NCBI GenBank assembly: GCA_028279555.1
Contig: JANQNO010000005.1
Location: 310,001 to 374,000, forward strand
DNA from: Sphingorhabdus sp.
GTDB taxonomy: Bacteria > Pseudomonadota > Alphaproteobacteria > Sphingomonadales > Sphingomonadaceae
Reading direction: 5' to 3'
DNA length: 64,000 nt
Position numbers and translations under genes: made by a program
Notes under the pieces: generated by a model
What the model was told of the DNA's origin: nothing
Databases searched by the model: none
The model's input: only the letters and a program-made list of their open reading frames with translations
Shown: positions 47,814 through 58,510 of the stretch, one piece after another
Numbering within the stretch: position 1 is the first letter of the stretch
How the letters are laid out: each line of letters begins with the position of its first letter

Positions 47814-49883
47814 GTGCGCATATGGTCGCACGAAAATATCGAATCCTGGCTGGAGAAGGAACGAGAGCGCCTGCCGCTGCTGATCCCCGTGGCGCTTGGC
47901 TCAGGCGTGGCGCTGTGGGAAATCGGCTGGAATGGCTGGCTTTTGCCGCTGCTTGCCGGCTGCTTGTTGTTGGCGCTTTTGGCGTTGCTGGTGCCAGCGG
48001 GCAGCCGGCTCAGGGTGATACTCGTGCTGGCGGCTGCCGGAATCGCGCTAGGCTATCTGGCCATCGCTGCCAAATCGAAGTTTGTCGAGCATGACACGCT
48101 TGAGAGAATATGGATCGGCAGTTTTTATGGCCGCATCACCAAGGTCGAGCATCTGGCCGCAAGAGACCGCTATCGCTTGCTGCTGGAAACGGACGGGCAT
48201 GCGGGTTTGCCGAACCGCGTTCGCGTAAACCTGTCGCCAGAGCAATATCGCGGCTCCTTTTCGCCCGGAGCCATCGTGCTGCTCAGGGCGCGGCTGATGC
48301 CGCCTGCCGCGCCGACACTGCCGGGTGGTTATGATTTTTCCCGCCGGGCCTGGTTTGCGCAAATAGGCGCAACGGGAACGGCGTTAGGCGAGGTAAAACT
48401 GCACGTCCGGTCGCGCGCGCCGCCGCTGCTTGCCGAATATCGGCAAAGTCTCGCGGCGCATGTGCGGGGCCAGCTCTCCGCCGGACCCGGCAGTATCGCC
48501 GCCGCGCTGGCCACCGGCGACACCGGCGCGATCTCGGACGAGGACGCAACCGCGATGCGCGAAAGCGGAATGGCGCATCTGCTGGCGATCAGCGGGTTGC
48601 ATGTCACCGCAATCGTTGGCGGCATTTTCCTTTTTTTCAGCCGGACATTGTCCCTCTTTCCCTGGTTTGCATTGCGCTTTCCCATTCCGATCATTGCCGC
48701 ATCCATCGCTGCGCTGGGTGCGATTGGCTATACTCTGCTGACGGGTGCGGAGGTTCCAACAATCCGCTCCTGCATTGCTGCATTGCTTGTGCTCACAGCG
48801 CTTGTCATGGGTCGCGAGCCGCTCAGTTTGCGCATGGTGGCTGCTGGCGCGGTGTTCGTGCTGCTAATCTGGCCGGAAACGCTTGCCGGGCCGAGCTTTC
48901 AGCTCAGTTTTGCTGCGGTCACGACAATCATCGTCCTGCATGAGCAACCTGCTATGCGGCGGCTGATTGCGGTTCAGGAGAAGAAGATTCCGGATAAGAT
49001 CCTACGCGGGCTGCTTTCGCTGCTGCTTACCGGACTGGCCATCGAGCTTGTGTTGGCACCGATCGCCCTATGGCATTTTCACAAGGCCGGGCTCTATGGC
49101 GCGCTCGCCAATATGGTGGCGATCCCGCTCACCACATTTATTGTCATGCCCTTCGAGGCGCTGGCGTTGCTCTTCGACATGGTGGGGCTTGGGGCTCCAT
49201 TCTGGTGGGTGGTGGGGCAGGGGCTGGACATCATCCTGCGGCTTGCCCATGGCGTCTCCAGTCTGCCGGGTGCGGTCACCATGCGTCCCGAAATGCCGCC
49301 AGCGGCCTTTGCAGCGATGGTTTTTGGCGCGCTGTTCTTTGCAATCTTCCGAAGCAGGGTGCGGTGGCTCGGCATGCTGCCTGCCGCTGCCGGAGTGACC
49401 GCGATGGTAATGGCACCTGTTCCCGACATGCTGGTCACCGGCGATGGCAAGCATATCGCGCTGACCGGGCCGGACGGGAAAATTGCGCTGCTGCGGTCCG
49501 GCGCGGGCGATTATGTTCGCGATGCGCTGATGGAAGGGGCGGGAACCGCGCGCGAGCCGGTCGCTATTGATGACTGGCCGGGGGCGGAATGTTCGCCCGA
49601 TGCCTGTATTGTCCGTATTCGCACCGATGCGCGTTTGCATGATATATTAGCCACGCGAACGGCCAATCTGATCCCCTCGATGCAGCTGGCTGCCGCCTGC
49701 AAGCGGGTCGATATCGTGGTGAGCGACCGCAGCCTGCCCTTTTCCTGCAAGCCGCGCTGGTTGAAGCTGGATCGCCGCAGGCTCAAGCAAACGGGTGGGA
49801 CCGCGCTCTATCTGGCGCAGCGAAGGGTCGACAGCGTCAGTGACAGGGCGTCAGGCGCGCCCTGGGCACCGGACTATCAATGA
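47814..49883 (+). CDS. comEC: ComEC/Rec2 family DNA-uptake membrane protein
   Basis: 689 residues from GTG 47814. N-terminal DUF4131-like region, [17 protein letters not shown] and the competence-domain core [37 protein letters not shown] mark the family. Many hydrophobic helices. The metallo-beta-lactamase motif (HxHxDH) usual at the C-terminus is not present. Imports single-stranded DNA across the inner membrane in transformable bacteria. Converges with lexA; the stops overlap by seven bases. Confidence 0.85.
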   Translation: MRIWSHENIESWLEKERERLPLLIPVALGSGVALWEIGWNGWLLPLLAGCLLLALLALLVPAGSRLRVILVLAAAGIALGYLAIAAKSKFVEHDTLERIWIGSFYGRITKVEHLAARDRYRLLLETDGHAGLPNRVRVNLSPEQYRGSFSPGAIVLLRARLMPPAAPTLPGGYDFSRRAWFAQIGATGTALGEVKLHVRSRAPPLLAEYRQSLAAHVRGQLSAGPGSIAAALATGDTGAISDEDATAMRESGMAHLLAISGLHVTAIVGGIFLFFSRTLSLFPWFALRFPIPIIAASIAALGAIGYTLLTGAEVPTIRSCIAALLVLTALVMGREPLSLRMVAAGAVFVLLIWPETLAGPSFQLSFAAVTTIIVLHEQPAMRRLIAVQEKKIPDKILRGLLSLLLTGLAIELVLAPIALWHFHKAGLYGALANMVAIPLTTFIVMPFEALALLFDMVGLGAPFWWVVGQGLDIILRLAHGVSSLPGAVTMRPEMPPAAFAAMVFGALFFAIFRSRVRWLGMLPAAAGVTAMVMAPVPDMLVTGDGKHIALTGPDGKIALLRSGAGDYVRDALMEGAGTAREPVAIDDWPGAECSPDACIVRIRTDARLHDILATRTANLIPSMQLAAACKRVDIVVSDRSLPFSCKPRWLKLDRRRLKQTGGTALYLAQRRVDSVSDRASGAPWAPDYQ

Positions 49884-50560
49884 TAGCGGCGCAGCAGCCC
49901 GGCCAGCTTGCCCTGTATCTGCACCTCGCCGGGGCCGTAAACTTGCGGCTCATAAGCGGCATTGGCGGGGTCCAGCCGAACCTGGCCATTTTCCTGCCGC
50001 AGATATTTGAGCGTGGCTTCCTCGCCGCGCACCAGCGCTACGACAATCTCGCCATCGCGCGCCGTCTCGGTCTTGCGGATCAGCGCATAATCGCCGTCGA
50101 AAATTCCCGCTTCGACCATGGAATCGCCGGACACCTCGAGCGCGAAATGCTCACCCGCGCCGAGCAGCGCCATCGGAACCGAGAGCGATTCCTGCCCTTC
50201 GAGCGCCTCGATCGGCACGCCTGCGGCAATGCGGCCATGCAGCGGAACTTCCATCACATCATTGGCGGCAACCGGAATCTGCTTCGGTGTTCCGGATTTG
50301 CGCGGCGCATCGATGGGCGTGACATTGGCCGGCTTTGTGCTGCCGCCTTCGGGCATCTTGATCACTTCGAGGGCCCGCGCGCGGTTCGCCAGCCGCCGGA
50401 TAAAGCCGCGTTCCTCCAGCGCACCGATCAGCCGATGGACCCCGGACTTGCTTTTGAGGTCGAGCGCGTCCTTCATTTCCTCGAAAGAGGGAGAAATCCC
50501 CGTGCTTTCCAGGCGAGCGTGAATGAAGTGCAGCAATTCATGCTGTTTCGCGGTTAACAT
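49877..50560 (-). CDS. lexA: LexA repressor
   Basis: 227 residues from ATG 50560. N-terminal winged helix ([28 protein letters not shown]), cleavage site Ala113-Gly114 (RIAAGVP), and catalytic Ser147 ([14 protein letters not shown]) and Lys185. Represses SOS genes; RecA stimulates self-cleavage. A canonical LexA box lies upstream, so autoregulation is likely. Extra upstream residues in frame were rejected. Confidence 0.97.
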   Translation of the reverse strand: MLTAKQHELLHFIHARLESTGISPSFEEMKDALDLKSKSGVHRLIGALEERGFIRRLANRARALEVIKMPEGGSTKPANVTPIDAPRKSGTPKQIPVAANDVMEVPLHGRIAAGVPIEALEGQESLSVPMALLGAGEHFALEVSGDSMVEAGIFDGDYALIRKTETARDGEIVVALVRGEEATLKYLRQENGQVRLDPANAAYEPQVYGPGEVQIQGKLAGLLRRYH

Positions 50561-50591
50561 GGCGTGTCCTTCCAGCTGCGATACATTGGAG

Positions 50592-50606
50592 GAACGATTA
50601 GAGAAC
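50592..50606 (-). promoter_or_regulatory. LexA (SOS) box upstream of lexA
   Basis: On the minus strand GTTC, seven bases, GTTC (50592-50606): the alphaproteobacterial consensus GTTC-N7-GTTC. It lies 31 bases before the lexA start, in a position to block transcription. Confidence 0.85.
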
Positions 50607-50641
50607 AAAAAGGGATTCGTCAATAGGGGGGTAATTATCCC

Positions 50642-51814
50642 CTAAAGCCGCAAATATTCGACATCGCTGCCTGCTTTCGCCTTTGCTGCATGGGCGGGGC
50701 GGAAGATGAGAGCATCTGCTTGCGACAGCGAGGTGAGTATCGCGCTGTCGGCAGAGGGCAGAGGGGTGATAACATCCCCGGCTAGCTGTGCGCGGACGAA
50801 ATAGGCGCGGCTGCCATTTGCGGGGACGGCGGCGGCGGTTTTGGCTGCATGCAGCGCCGGTAGAGGCTCCCCGGCACCCGCCATTTTCCGCACCAGCGGG
50901 AGAAGAAACAGGAAGGCCGACACATAGGCCGAAACCGGATTTCCCGGCAGGCCGAGAATGATCTTGTCGTTCAGCTTGCCGGCCATCACCGGCTTGCCCG
51001 GGCGCATCGCAACTTTCCAAAAGTCGATTGCCGCGCCCAGTGCCTTGAGCGCCGGTCTCACCAGATCATGCTTGCCAACCGATGCACCGCCGATAGTGAC
51101 GATGATGTCGGCATCCGCTGCGGCAAGCGCCTCTTCGATGGCGGTTTGCTCGTCCGGCAGGATGATGTTGCTGCTCACTTCGCAAGTAAGGGGCGCGAGC
51201 ATTGCCGCGAGCATCGCGCCATTGGCAGATGGCAGCTGGTTCGGACCGACCGGTTCGCCCAGCGCGACCAGCTCGTCGCCGGTCGAGAGCAGCATGATGC
51301 GGGGCTGGCGGCGGACGGGAAGGGCGCTGTGCCCCGCCAGCGCGGCAAGCCCGATATGGGCGGGACTGACTTCGGTTCCCGCTGCGATCAGCTGCTCGCC
51401 GTTGCGGAAATCGGACCCCGCCTCTCGCACATGCTGGCCCCTGGCGGGAGGCTCGGCACCTGAAAACGCCATCCTTTCGCCATCGCGCGTCGCGTCTTCT
51501 TGTATGATGACGGTATCCGTGCCTTCTGGGAGCGGCGCGCCGGTGAAGATACGCACGGCCTCGTGCCTGCCGGGCATGCCTGAAAATTCGCCGCCCGCGG
51601 CGCTTTCGCCGACCACCATCCACGGCCCAGGAAAGTCGGCATGGGCAACCGCATAGCCATCCATTGCGGATAGATCGCGCGCCGGCTGCGTGCGCAGCGC
51701 CGTCAGGTCTTTGGCCAGATAGCGGCCAGCTGCGCTTTCGAGCGGGACGCCCTCGACCGGCAAGGCGTCGCCCATTGCGAGCAGGCGTTGCTGAGCCTCT
51801 TCGAGCGGGATCAT
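50642..51814 (-). CDS. moeA: Molybdopterin molybdenumtransferase MoeA
   Basis: 390 residues from ATG 51814, which overlaps moaC's stop. Inserts molybdenum into molybdopterin. [10 protein letters not shown] near the N-terminus, [34 protein letters not shown] and [20 protein letters not shown] are the family motifs. Reads out of moaC and trpC. Confidence 0.95.
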   Translation of the reverse strand: MIPLEEAQQRLLAMGDALPVEGVPLESAAGRYLAKDLTALRTQPARDLSAMDGYAVAHADFPGPWMVVGESAAGGEFSGMPGRHEAVRIFTGAPLPEGTDTVIIQEDATRDGERMAFSGAEPPARGQHVREAGSDFRNGEQLIAAGTEVSPAHIGLAALAGHSALPVRRQPRIMLLSTGDELVALGEPVGPNQLPSANGAMLAAMLAPLTCEVSSNIILPDEQTAIEEALAAADADIIVTIGGASVGKHDLVRPALKALGAAIDFWKVAMRPGKPVMAGKLNDKIILGLPGNPVSAYVSAFLFLLPLVRKMAGAGEPLPALHAAKTAAAVPANGSRAYFVRAQLAGDVITPLPSADSAILTSLSQADALIFRPAHAAKAKAGSDVEYLRL

Positions 51815-52284
51815 TTGCCCGCTTGCCAGTCGCCGGATTTCCCGCCGCTCTTCGACAGCAGGCGCACATCGCCGATCGCCATACCCTTGTCGAGCGCCTT
51901 GGCCATGTCGTAGATGGTGAGCAGCGCGACCGCCGTCGCAGTCAGCGCTTCCATCTCGACGCCGGTCTTTCCGGTACAACGCGCGGTGCAGGTTACGCGA
52001 ATACCGCTTTTCTCGAACGCGAAGTCGATTTCCACCGAGGACAATGGCAGCGGATGGCAGAGCGGAATGAGATCGCTGGTCTTCTTGGCGGCCATGATGC
52101 CGGCAATACGCGCGGTGGCCAGTACGTCGCCTTTCTTGACATTGCCCTCGCGGATCGCGGCGAGCGCCTCGCCGGACATGGTAATCCGGCCCTCCGCGAC
52201 CGCCTGGCGCGCGCTGTCTGGCTTGGCCGCGATATCGACCATTCGGGCTTCGCCCTTGTCGTCAAGATGGGTCAGTCTACTCAT
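51811..52284 (-). CDS. moaC: Cyclic pyranopterin monophosphate synthase MoaC
   Basis: 157 residues; early molybdenum cofactor synthesis. Characteristic [40 protein letters not shown] and [13 protein letters not shown] with the catalytic region near [14 protein letters not shown] overlaps with both neighbours (trpC stop upstream and moeA start downstream). Confidence 0.96.
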   Translation of the reverse strand: MSRLTHLDDKGEARMVDIAAKPDSARQAVAEGRITMSGEALAAIREGNVKKGDVLATARIAGIMAAKKTSDLIPLCHPLPLSSVEIDFAFEKSGIRVTCTARCTGKTGVEMEALTATAVALLTIYDMAKALDKGMAIGDVRLLSKSGGKSGDWQAGK

Positions 52285-53087
52285 TTGCCGGTCAGCAATT
52301 TCCTTGTGGCCATTTTGACATCATCTTGCCGCATCAGGCTCTCGCCGACAAGAAAGCATCTGATGCCGCGCCCGGCCATGGCCAGCAGATCATCATGGCT
52401 GCCCAGCCCGCTTTCGGCCACGAAAGTGCAGTCTTCGGGTGCCTGCTTGACCAGCGCATAGCTATGCTCGAAATCAACCTCGAAGCTTTTGAGGCTCCGG
52501 TTATTTACGCCGATCAAACGCGATTTGAGCTTCGCCGCGCGCTCCATTTCTGCGGCTGAATGCGTTTCCACCAGCACATCCATGCCAAGCTCGAGCGCCG
52601 CAGCCTCGATCTCAACCATCTGCACGTCTTCAAGCGCAGCAACGATGATGAGGATAGCGTCGGCACCGATGGCGCGCGATTCAAGGCACTGCCAGGGATC
52701 GATCATGAAGTCCTTGCGCAAAACGGGAAGCGAGCAGGCCGCGCGCGCCGCAACCAGATAATCCTCATGCCCGCGAAAATAGGGCGCGTCGGTAAGGACG
52801 GAGAGGCAGGCCGCACCGCCTTTCTCATAGGCTTTGGCATGGGCGGGCGGATTGAAGGATGGCCGGATGAGGCCCTTTGAAGGGCTCGCGCGCTTGATCT
52901 CCGCGATCAGGCCGAAGCCGCCCGCGGCCTTGGCGTCGAGCGCCGCCCGGAAACCCCGCGGTGCGGTCTGCACCGAAGCGCGCTCCTCAAGTTCGGCGCG
53001 CGAAATCGCGGCCTTGCGTTCGGCCACTTCCTCGCGCTTATGCGCACAAATCTCGGCAAGCTTGTCGGTGAATGAAAAGGCGCTCAC
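52281..53087 (-). CDS. trpC: Indole-3-glycerol-phosphate synthase
   Basis: 268 residues from GTG 53087, which overlaps trpD's stop (GTGA). Conserved [62 protein letters not shown] and [15 protein letters not shown] barrel forming indole glycerol phosphate. The start at 53105 in the same frame was rejected because it gives no coupling. Confidence 0.95.
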   Translation of the reverse strand: MSAFSFTDKLAEICAHKREEVAERKAAISRAELEERASVQTAPRGFRAALDAKAAGGFGLIAEIKRASPSKGLIRPSFNPPAHAKAYEKGGAACLSVLTDAPYFRGHEDYLVAARAACSLPVLRKDFMIDPWQCLESRAIGADAILIIVAALEDVQMVEIEAAALELGMDVLVETHSAAEMERAAKLKSRLIGVNNRSLKSFEVDFEHSYALVKQAPEDCTFVAESGLGSHDDLLAMAGRGIRCFLVGESLMRQDDVKMATRKLLTGK

Positions 53088-54145
53088 TGGTTGGCAATCC
53101 AGCAATCGAGCAGCGCCTTGGCAAGCCCCTTGTCGATGGCCTCGGCGGCTTCCTCGGCCCCGTCGCGCAGATTTTCCACCTCACCCGCTACCATCAGGGC
53201 AGCAGCAGCATTCAGCAGCACGGCATCCCGGTATGCGCCCTTCTCGCCTGCAAGCAGCGCGCGAAGCGCCGCCGCGTTATAGTCTGCATCGCCGCCCCGT
53301 ATGGCATCGAGCGGCGCGCGCGTCAGGCCGGCATTTTCAGGCGTGATCGTAATATTTTCGATTTTGCTGTCAGACCGAAGTGCTGAGCTTGTCGAAGCAC
53401 GCTTGCCGGTTTCAAATCGCCCTTCGACTTTCGACTGCGATGCAGTCGGCTCAGGGCTTCGGTCTTGACTTGATCTACGCTTAATCCAAGCTGCTTTTGT
53501 CGGACCGGCGATAGAGATTTCATCCAGCCCTTCTTCGCCGGACACCACCAGCGCCTTGTCATATCCGAGCAGGCCCATCGCTTTTGCATATTTATCCACC
53601 AGATCGGGCGATGCCACGCCGATCAACTGCCGCTTCACGCCGCAGGGATTGCAGAGCGGGCCAAGCAGGTTGAAGATCGTCCGGCGGCCTATTTCTTTGC
53701 GGATAGGCGCAAGCGGACCGAGTGCGGGGTGATGGTTCTGCGCGAAGAAAAAGCCGATGCCGATGTCCTTCAGCGTGCGTTCGGCCCCATTGCCTGCCTT
53801 CGCCAGATCAAGGCCGAGCGCTTCCAGCGTGTCGGCAGCGCCTGCCTTGCTGGAAGCAGCGCGGTTACCATGCTTGGCCATCGGGATATCGCAAGCCGCA
53901 ACCACGATCGCCACAGCGGTGGAGACATTCAGGCTATGCTGCCCGTCACCGCCCGTGCCGCAGACATCGATGGCGTTTGGCGGCGCATCCGCTGTCACCA
54001 TCCGCGCGCGCATGGCCCGGGCCGCTGCGGCGATCTCTTCTGCCGTCTCGCCGCGATCGGCCATTTCGACGAGCGCAGCCTTGATTTTGTCCGGAGGGAG
54101 CGTTCCGTCAAGAATAGCGGAGAAGATTTCTGGTTCGGCATCCAT
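53084..54145 (-). CDS. trpD: Anthranilate phosphoribosyltransferase with an in-frame repeat insertion
   Basis: 353 residues, slightly longer than usual. CGTGGDG (62-68), [15 protein letters not shown] (91 onward), the loop [13 protein letters not shown] and [16 protein letters not shown] are the family motifs, so the enzyme core is intact. Residues about 227-258 are translated from a palindromic repeat element (53372-53465) and read [15 protein letters not shown]...TSSALRS, absent from normal family members. The frame remains open, in a family-variable loop after GPT. ATG 54145 was chosen; the alternative GTG at 54157 would start in another repeat. The upstream repeat leaves no obvious ribosome site. 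Confidence 0.9.
   Translation of the reverse strand: MDAEPEIFSAILDGTLPPDKIKAALVEMADRGETAEEIAAAARAMRARMVTADAPPNAIDVCGTGGDGQHSLNVSTAVAIVVAACDIPMAKHGNRAASSKAGAADTLEALGLDLAKAGNGAERTLKDIGIGFFFAQNHHPALGPLAPIRKEIGRRTIFNLLGPLCNPCGVKRQLIGVASPDLVDKYAKAMGLLGYDKALVVSGEEGLDEISIAGPTKAAWIKRRSSQDRSPEPTASQSKVEGRFETGKRASTSSALRSDSKIENITITPENAGLTRAPLDAIRGGDADYNAAALRALLAGEKGAYRDAVLLNAAAALMVAGEVENLRDGAEEAAEAIDKGLAKALLDCWIANQ
53372..53465. repeat. Palindromic interspersed element inside trpD
   Basis: 94 bases with a 9-base terminal inverted repeat, AGACCGAAG at 53372 and CTTCGGTCT at 53457-53465. Centre contains GCTTGTCGAAGCACG and TCGACTGCGATGCAGTCG-like hairpins. The reverse complement matches the nuoJ-nuoK element closely. 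It is fully translated in trpD. Confidence 0.85.
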
Positions 54146-54152
54146 TGTGTTC

Positions 54153-54242
54153 GTCACCCTGAACTCGTTTCAGGGTCCATCCATCCAAAAAAACCAATGG
54201 TCAAGGCCGCAGGATGGATGCTGAAATAAATTCAGCATGACG
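54153..54242. repeat. Palindromic element between trpG and trpD
   Basis: GTCACCCTGAACTCGTTTC AGGGTCC at one end and ATGCTGAAATAAATTCAGC ATGACG at the other; a GGATGG/CCATCC pair lies between. Same plan as the element before nuoH. It fills the space before trpD. Confidence 0.8.
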
Positions 54243-54250
54243 AATGAGCT

Positions 54251-54847
54251 TTAAACTTCGCGCTTCACGTCCATCCCGGCAATGGCCATGAAATTCGCCA
54301 GCAGCGCGTGTCCATGCTCGGTTGCGATGCTTTCGGGGTGAAACTGAACGCCGTGGATGGGCAGGCTCTGATGCCGGAACCCCATCACCGAGCCATCATT
54401 GGCGGTGGCATTGATGAGCAGGCAGCCCGGAACATCCTCGACAATCAGCGAATGGTAGCGCGTCGCCGTGTAAGGCGAGGGGATTTCTGCAAAAACGCCG
54501 CTGCCGTCATGATTGACCGGGCTCGTCTTGCCATGCATCAACCCGCCACGAATGACTTTTCCGCCAAAATGCTGGCCTATCGACTGATGCCCCAGGCAGA
54601 CGCCGAGCAGCGGCTTCTCCGCATCGGCGCAGGCCGCAACCAGATCGAGGCTGATACCGGCATGATCGGGCATTTTGGGCCCGGGCGAAATCAGGAAGGC
54701 CTCTGCGCCGCTGGCCATCGCCTCGCTGGCGCTGATCGCATCGTTGCGCTCGACGCGCACTTCTGCGCCCAGCTCCATCAGATAATGGACCAGATTGAAG
54801 GTGAAGCTGTCATAATTGTCGATGACGAGGATCTGGTTGCTTCTCAC
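54251..54847 (-). CDS. trpG: Anthranilate synthase glutamine amidotransferase subunit
   Basis: 198 residues from GTG 54847, overlapping trpE's stop (GTGA). Class I amidotransferase: VIDNYDSFTFNLVHYL, catalytic Cys in LLGVCLGHQSIG, and the His/Glu pair in FHPESIATEHG. Supplies ammonia to TrpE. Confidence 0.96.
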   Translation of the reverse strand: MRSNQILVIDNYDSFTFNLVHYLMELGAEVRVERNDAISASEAMASGAEAFLISPGPKMPDHAGISLDLVAACADAEKPLLGVCLGHQSIGQHFGGKVIRGGLMHGKTSPVNHDGSGVFAEIPSPYTATRYHSLIVEDVPGCLLINATANDGSVMGFRHQSLPIHGVQFHPESIATEHGHALLANFMAIAGMDVKREV

Positions 54848-56376
54848 TGACCAAACCCCGCTTCACCTGAGACCCGCACAGCCTCTTTAGCGGCGGCAAA
54901 GAGCGCGCCTGCCTTGGCTTCGCATTCGGCCTGCTCGTATTCTGGGTCGCTGTCGGCGACGATACCCGCGCCTGCCTGCACATGCAGCATGCCGTCCTTG
55001 ACGATGCCGGTGCGCAGCACGATGCAGCTATCCATATCGCCATTGGGTGAAAAATAGCCGACGCCGCCCGCATAGGCCCCGCGCGTTTCGGGCTCCAGCT
55101 CGGCAATGATCTCACAGGCGCGGACCTTGGGCGCGCCCGATACAGTTCCGGCAGGAAAGCCCGCAAACAGCGCATCGATAGCGTCACAGTCCGGTGCCAG
55201 CTCTCCGGTTACATTGGAAACGATATGCATCACATGGCTGTAAAATTCGACCATATAGCTGTCCGTCACGGTCACGCTGTCGGCCCTGGATATCCGCCCG
55301 ATATCGTTGCGCCCCAGATCGAGCAGCATCAGATGTTCCGCCCGCTCCTTGGGATCGGCGAGCAGCGAGGCTTTGTTGGCGCTGTCTTCGCTGGCCGATT
55401 TCCCCCGCGGGCGTGTGCCTGCGATCGGGCGGATGGTGACTTCGGAATCGCGCACGCGCACCAGTATCTCAGGCGAGGATCCGGTCACGGCAAAGCCCGG
55501 CAGATCGAGGAAATAGAGAAAGGGCGAGGGGTTGATCCGGCGCAGCGCCCGGTAGAGATCGAGCGGCGGCAGGGCGAATGGCGCGGTGAAACGCTGCGCC
55601 AGCACGACCTGAAAAATATCGCCGGCTTCGATATATTCTTTCGCGGCCAAGACCATCTGCGCATATTGTCCGGCGGATAGCTGGGGCTCTGGCGCAATCT
55701 CTTCAACCGGGCTGTGGCCGGAATCTCCATGCCCGGATGATGCGGCATTTTGCGCCAGACCGCGCTCCACCTCGTCCAGACGTTCCTGAGCATCTGTCAG
55801 CTTAGCATCCGTGTCCTGGTCCTTGCCGGGCCAGATGGGTGCGATCAGGAATATTTCGTCGGTCAGCCGGTCGAAAATCAGGATGACCGTCGGCCGCACA
55901 AAGAGCATGTCGGGCAGTTCGAGCGGCGATGCCGGCGCTCGCGGGAGTTTTTCGACCAAGCCGATTGTTTCATAGCCGAAATATCCAACGAGACAGGCAA
56001 GCGCGGAGGGGAGTTCTTCGGGGATATCGTCTATCCGGCATTGCCGCACCAAGGCCCGCAAAGCTTCCAGTGCCGGCAAATCGAGCTGCTCGAAAGCTGA
56101 CCGATCCGTCGTCCAGTTGGCGTTCAGCTCTGCGATGTCTCCCTGCGCGCGAAACAGCAGGTCGGGCGCGAGGCCTATCAGGCTGTGCCGCCCCCGGGTT
56201 TCTCCGCCTTCCACCGATTCGAGCAGAAAATCGCCGCGCCCCGGCTGCATCAACTTGATCGCGGCGGAAACCGGCGTTTCGGTATCGGCGATATGCCGCC
56301 GCCAGATCAGCGCCGGTTTTCCGGCTTTCAGCGCCTGCGCCGCGCGCGCCTTGCCTGACAGATTATGGTCATCCAT
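54844..56376 (-). CDS. trpE: Anthranilate synthase component I
   Basis: 510 residues, first enzyme of tryptophan synthesis. N-terminal feedback site motif with LLESVEGGETRGRHS (LLES), and the catalytic blocks GDIFQVVLAQRF, SPEILVRVRDSEVTIRPIAGTRPRG, DPKERAEHLMLLDLGRNDIGRI and GTVSGAPKVRACEII. Upstream lies the isomerase gene, 19 bases away. Confidence 0.96.
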   Translation of the reverse strand: MDDHNLSGKARAAQALKAGKPALIWRRHIADTETPVSAAIKLMQPGRGDFLLESVEGGETRGRHSLIGLAPDLLFRAQGDIAELNANWTTDRSAFEQLDLPALEALRALVRQCRIDDIPEELPSALACLVGYFGYETIGLVEKLPRAPASPLELPDMLFVRPTVILIFDRLTDEIFLIAPIWPGKDQDTDAKLTDAQERLDEVERGLAQNAASSGHGDSGHSPVEEIAPEPQLSAGQYAQMVLAAKEYIEAGDIFQVVLAQRFTAPFALPPLDLYRALRRINPSPFLYFLDLPGFAVTGSSPEILVRVRDSEVTIRPIAGTRPRGKSASEDSANKASLLADPKERAEHLMLLDLGRNDIGRISRADSVTVTDSYMVEFYSHVMHIVSNVTGELAPDCDAIDALFAGFPAGTVSGAPKVRACEIIAELEPETRGAYAGGVGYFSPNGDMDSCIVLRTGIVKDGMLHVQAGAGIVADSDPEYEQAECEAKAGALFAAAKEAVRVSGEAGFGQ

Positions 56377-56395
56377 GTCAGGCCATCATTCGGGC

Positions 56396-58339
56396 TTACT
56401 GGCCTTCGCCAGTCGATGTCAGCCGTTTGCGCAAGGCTTCGATTGCGCCGCGATTACGCTCTACACCGATGTCTTTGATTGCAGCCTGCACAAATTGCGC
56501 CTGATATTCCTGCGTCAGGATATTGGCGAGCTCAAGCTTGCGCCGATCGAGCATCTCCTTCTGGCCGCTGGCATCGCCGCGGATAATTTCGGTTGCCTGG
56601 ACGATGAACCAGCCATTCTGGTTGGGAGCAGCCAGCGTCTTGGCCGTACCCTTCTTCATGGAGAATAGCAGCGCGATCGGCGGCGAGATGGGTTGTCCCT
56701 CCCGGTTGAGTTCGCGCCGCGTGCCGGACAATGTCTGCGGTGCCGGCAAATTTGCGCCTTCCTCGCGCAATGCCGCTGCCAGCGACTTTCCGCCTTCGAC
56801 GGCTTTGCGGATTTTTTCAGCAACTGCCTTTGCCTTCTTCGAACCTTCGGAAAGCGCCCAGCTGCGCTTAACCAGCTCCTTGACTTCGGCGAGCGGCGGC
56901 GGCGCGGCTTCTTCAAGCTCGGCCAGTGCGACCATTGCAAATCGTGTGCCTTCCTCGATTTCGATAAGCTGCGCATCGCCATCTTCCTGCAACTGAAAAC
57001 CAGCAGGCAAAATCTGCCGCATTTCCTCGATAGGCTTGTAATTCGGATTTTCCGGGTTGGTGCCATTGGCAAGCAGCTTGGGCGTGGTTTCCACCTTCAG
57101 CCCCTGCGCCTTTGCGACATCGCCGATTGATGCGCCGCCGGAAAATTCATCCTCGATTTCCGTGGTCAGTTCGGCGAGCAGCTGCTCTGCATTTTCCTGC
57201 TGAAGTCTTTCGGCAATCTCGCTTCTTGCCTGCGACAGGCTGCGTGCGGCTATCGACTTTACGCCATCGACCCGGACCACATACCAGCCCAGCCCCCCGC
57301 GCGCCGGCGTTGCAACTGCGCCCCGGTTTGCCGCAAATACGGCATCTGCGACGGCCTTCGAGGCGGACTCGGTCAGTGCTGCCTTGGTTACGTCGCTGCT
57401 CTTGGTCACGGTCAGGCCGATTTCGCGCGCGGCGGCATCGATGCCCTGTCCGCCGGTGATCTTGCCCGCGAGCGATTTGGCTGCTGCCTCGGTCGGAACG
57501 ACGACCTGGCTGATGTTGCGGCTTTGTGAGGCGGCGAACTGCGAGGCGTTGTTTTCATAATAGGTTGCGATATCGGCCTCGCTCGGTTTTGCTTTCTCCT
57601 CGACAATATCCTTGTCGAATATCGCATAGCTGATCGCGCGTTTTTCCGGGATTGTGAATCGGGTGGCATTGTCCCGGTAATATTTCGCCAGGACCGCATC
57701 GCTGGGCGGATTCTTGGGCAGGTAGGCCGCCGATGGAACCACCGCCAAACGCCCTGTACGCTTTTCAAGCAGCAGCGATGCATAGGGCAAAACAAGCGAT
57801 TCCGGAACCTTGGTTCCCTTGACCGTGGTGGCCAGAATCTGGCGTGCATAGAGATTCTGCGTGAGATCGGCGCGCACCGCTTTTTCGGTAAGACCTATAT
57901 TTTGCAAGAAGGCCTGAAAAGCCTGCGCGTCATAGTTGCCGTCGAGGCCCCTGGCTCCCGGAATTTCGAGAATCTCCGAGTCGACGAGCCGCTTGGATAC
58001 ACCCAGGCCATATTTTGCGCCGAAAACAGCCAGCGCATAGCGATTGATAATCTGCTCCAGCGTCTCGTCGAGGCCGCCGCCTTCGATGAGCCGACCCATA
58101 TCGAGCGTCGGATTTTGCTGCCTTTCCTGCCGCAGCCGGTTTTGCATCGCCGTATCGAGCTCGCTGGACGGGATATTTTCGCCGCCGACGCGGGCGACAT
58201 TACTGCCACCAACGCCGCCAAAAGTGCCGGAACCCGTCACATCGCTCAACGCAAAGGCGACAGCGATCAGCGCGATGAAGGCAAGCGCAAGGATCGCGCC
58301 CAGCCTGGTACCGAAAAGCCTGCGGAAAAAACTGATCAT
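56396..58339 (-). CDS. ppiD: PpiD/SurA-like periplasmic peptidylprolyl isomerase
   Basis: 647 residues. One N-terminal membrane anchor (LGAILALAFIALIAVAFAL), a SurA-like helical N-terminal region (SKRLVDSEILEIPGARGLDG) and parvulin-type PPIase segments in the middle and second half (AISYAIFDKDIVEEKAKPSE, FSGGASIGDVAKAQGL). Anchored in the inner membrane, facing the periplasm, where it helps fold envelope proteins such as barrel proteins. Symbol by similarity of layout. Confidence 0.8.
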   Translation of the reverse strand: MISFFRRLFGTRLGAILALAFIALIAVAFALSDVTGSGTFGGVGGSNVARVGGENIPSSELDTAMQNRLRQERQQNPTLDMGRLIEGGGLDETLEQIINRYALAVFGAKYGLGVSKRLVDSEILEIPGARGLDGNYDAQAFQAFLQNIGLTEKAVRADLTQNLYARQILATTVKGTKVPESLVLPYASLLLEKRTGRLAVVPSAAYLPKNPPSDAVLAKYYRDNATRFTIPEKRAISYAIFDKDIVEEKAKPSEADIATYYENNASQFAASQSRNISQVVVPTEAAAKSLAGKITGGQGIDAAAREIGLTVTKSSDVTKAALTESASKAVADAVFAANRGAVATPARGGLGWYVVRVDGVKSIAARSLSQARSEIAERLQQENAEQLLAELTTEIEDEFSGGASIGDVAKAQGLKVETTPKLLANGTNPENPNYKPIEEMRQILPAGFQLQEDGDAQLIEIEEGTRFAMVALAELEEAAPPPLAEVKELVKRSWALSEGSKKAKAVAEKIRKAVEGGKSLAAALREEGANLPAPQTLSGTRRELNREGQPISPPIALLFSMKKGTAKTLAAPNQNGWFIVQATEIIRGDASGQKEMLDRRKLELANILTQEYQAQFVQAAIKDIGVERNRGAIEALRKRLTSTGEGQ

Positions 58340-58510
58340 GGAATCAAGAGCCTCTTATTCTGCGCATCATCGGGTTGGTCGCGGACCATATTGCGCTGCT
58401 TTAGGCAGCAAGCCTGCGTCAATCAAGCCGAAGCGGCATCTTCGTTGGCAAATATCGATACGCCTGCTAGCGGCAGGCCTGAAATTCATCCAATCTTGCG
58501 GGGAAAGTCG

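Noticed and set aside
53084-54145. trpD as a pseudogene broken by the repeat
   Set aside because: The frame is open through the element and catalytic motifs on both sides are intact.
17172-54242. Insertion sequences
   Set aside because: The elements are 70-110 bases with no coding capacity, and no transposase is present in the window.
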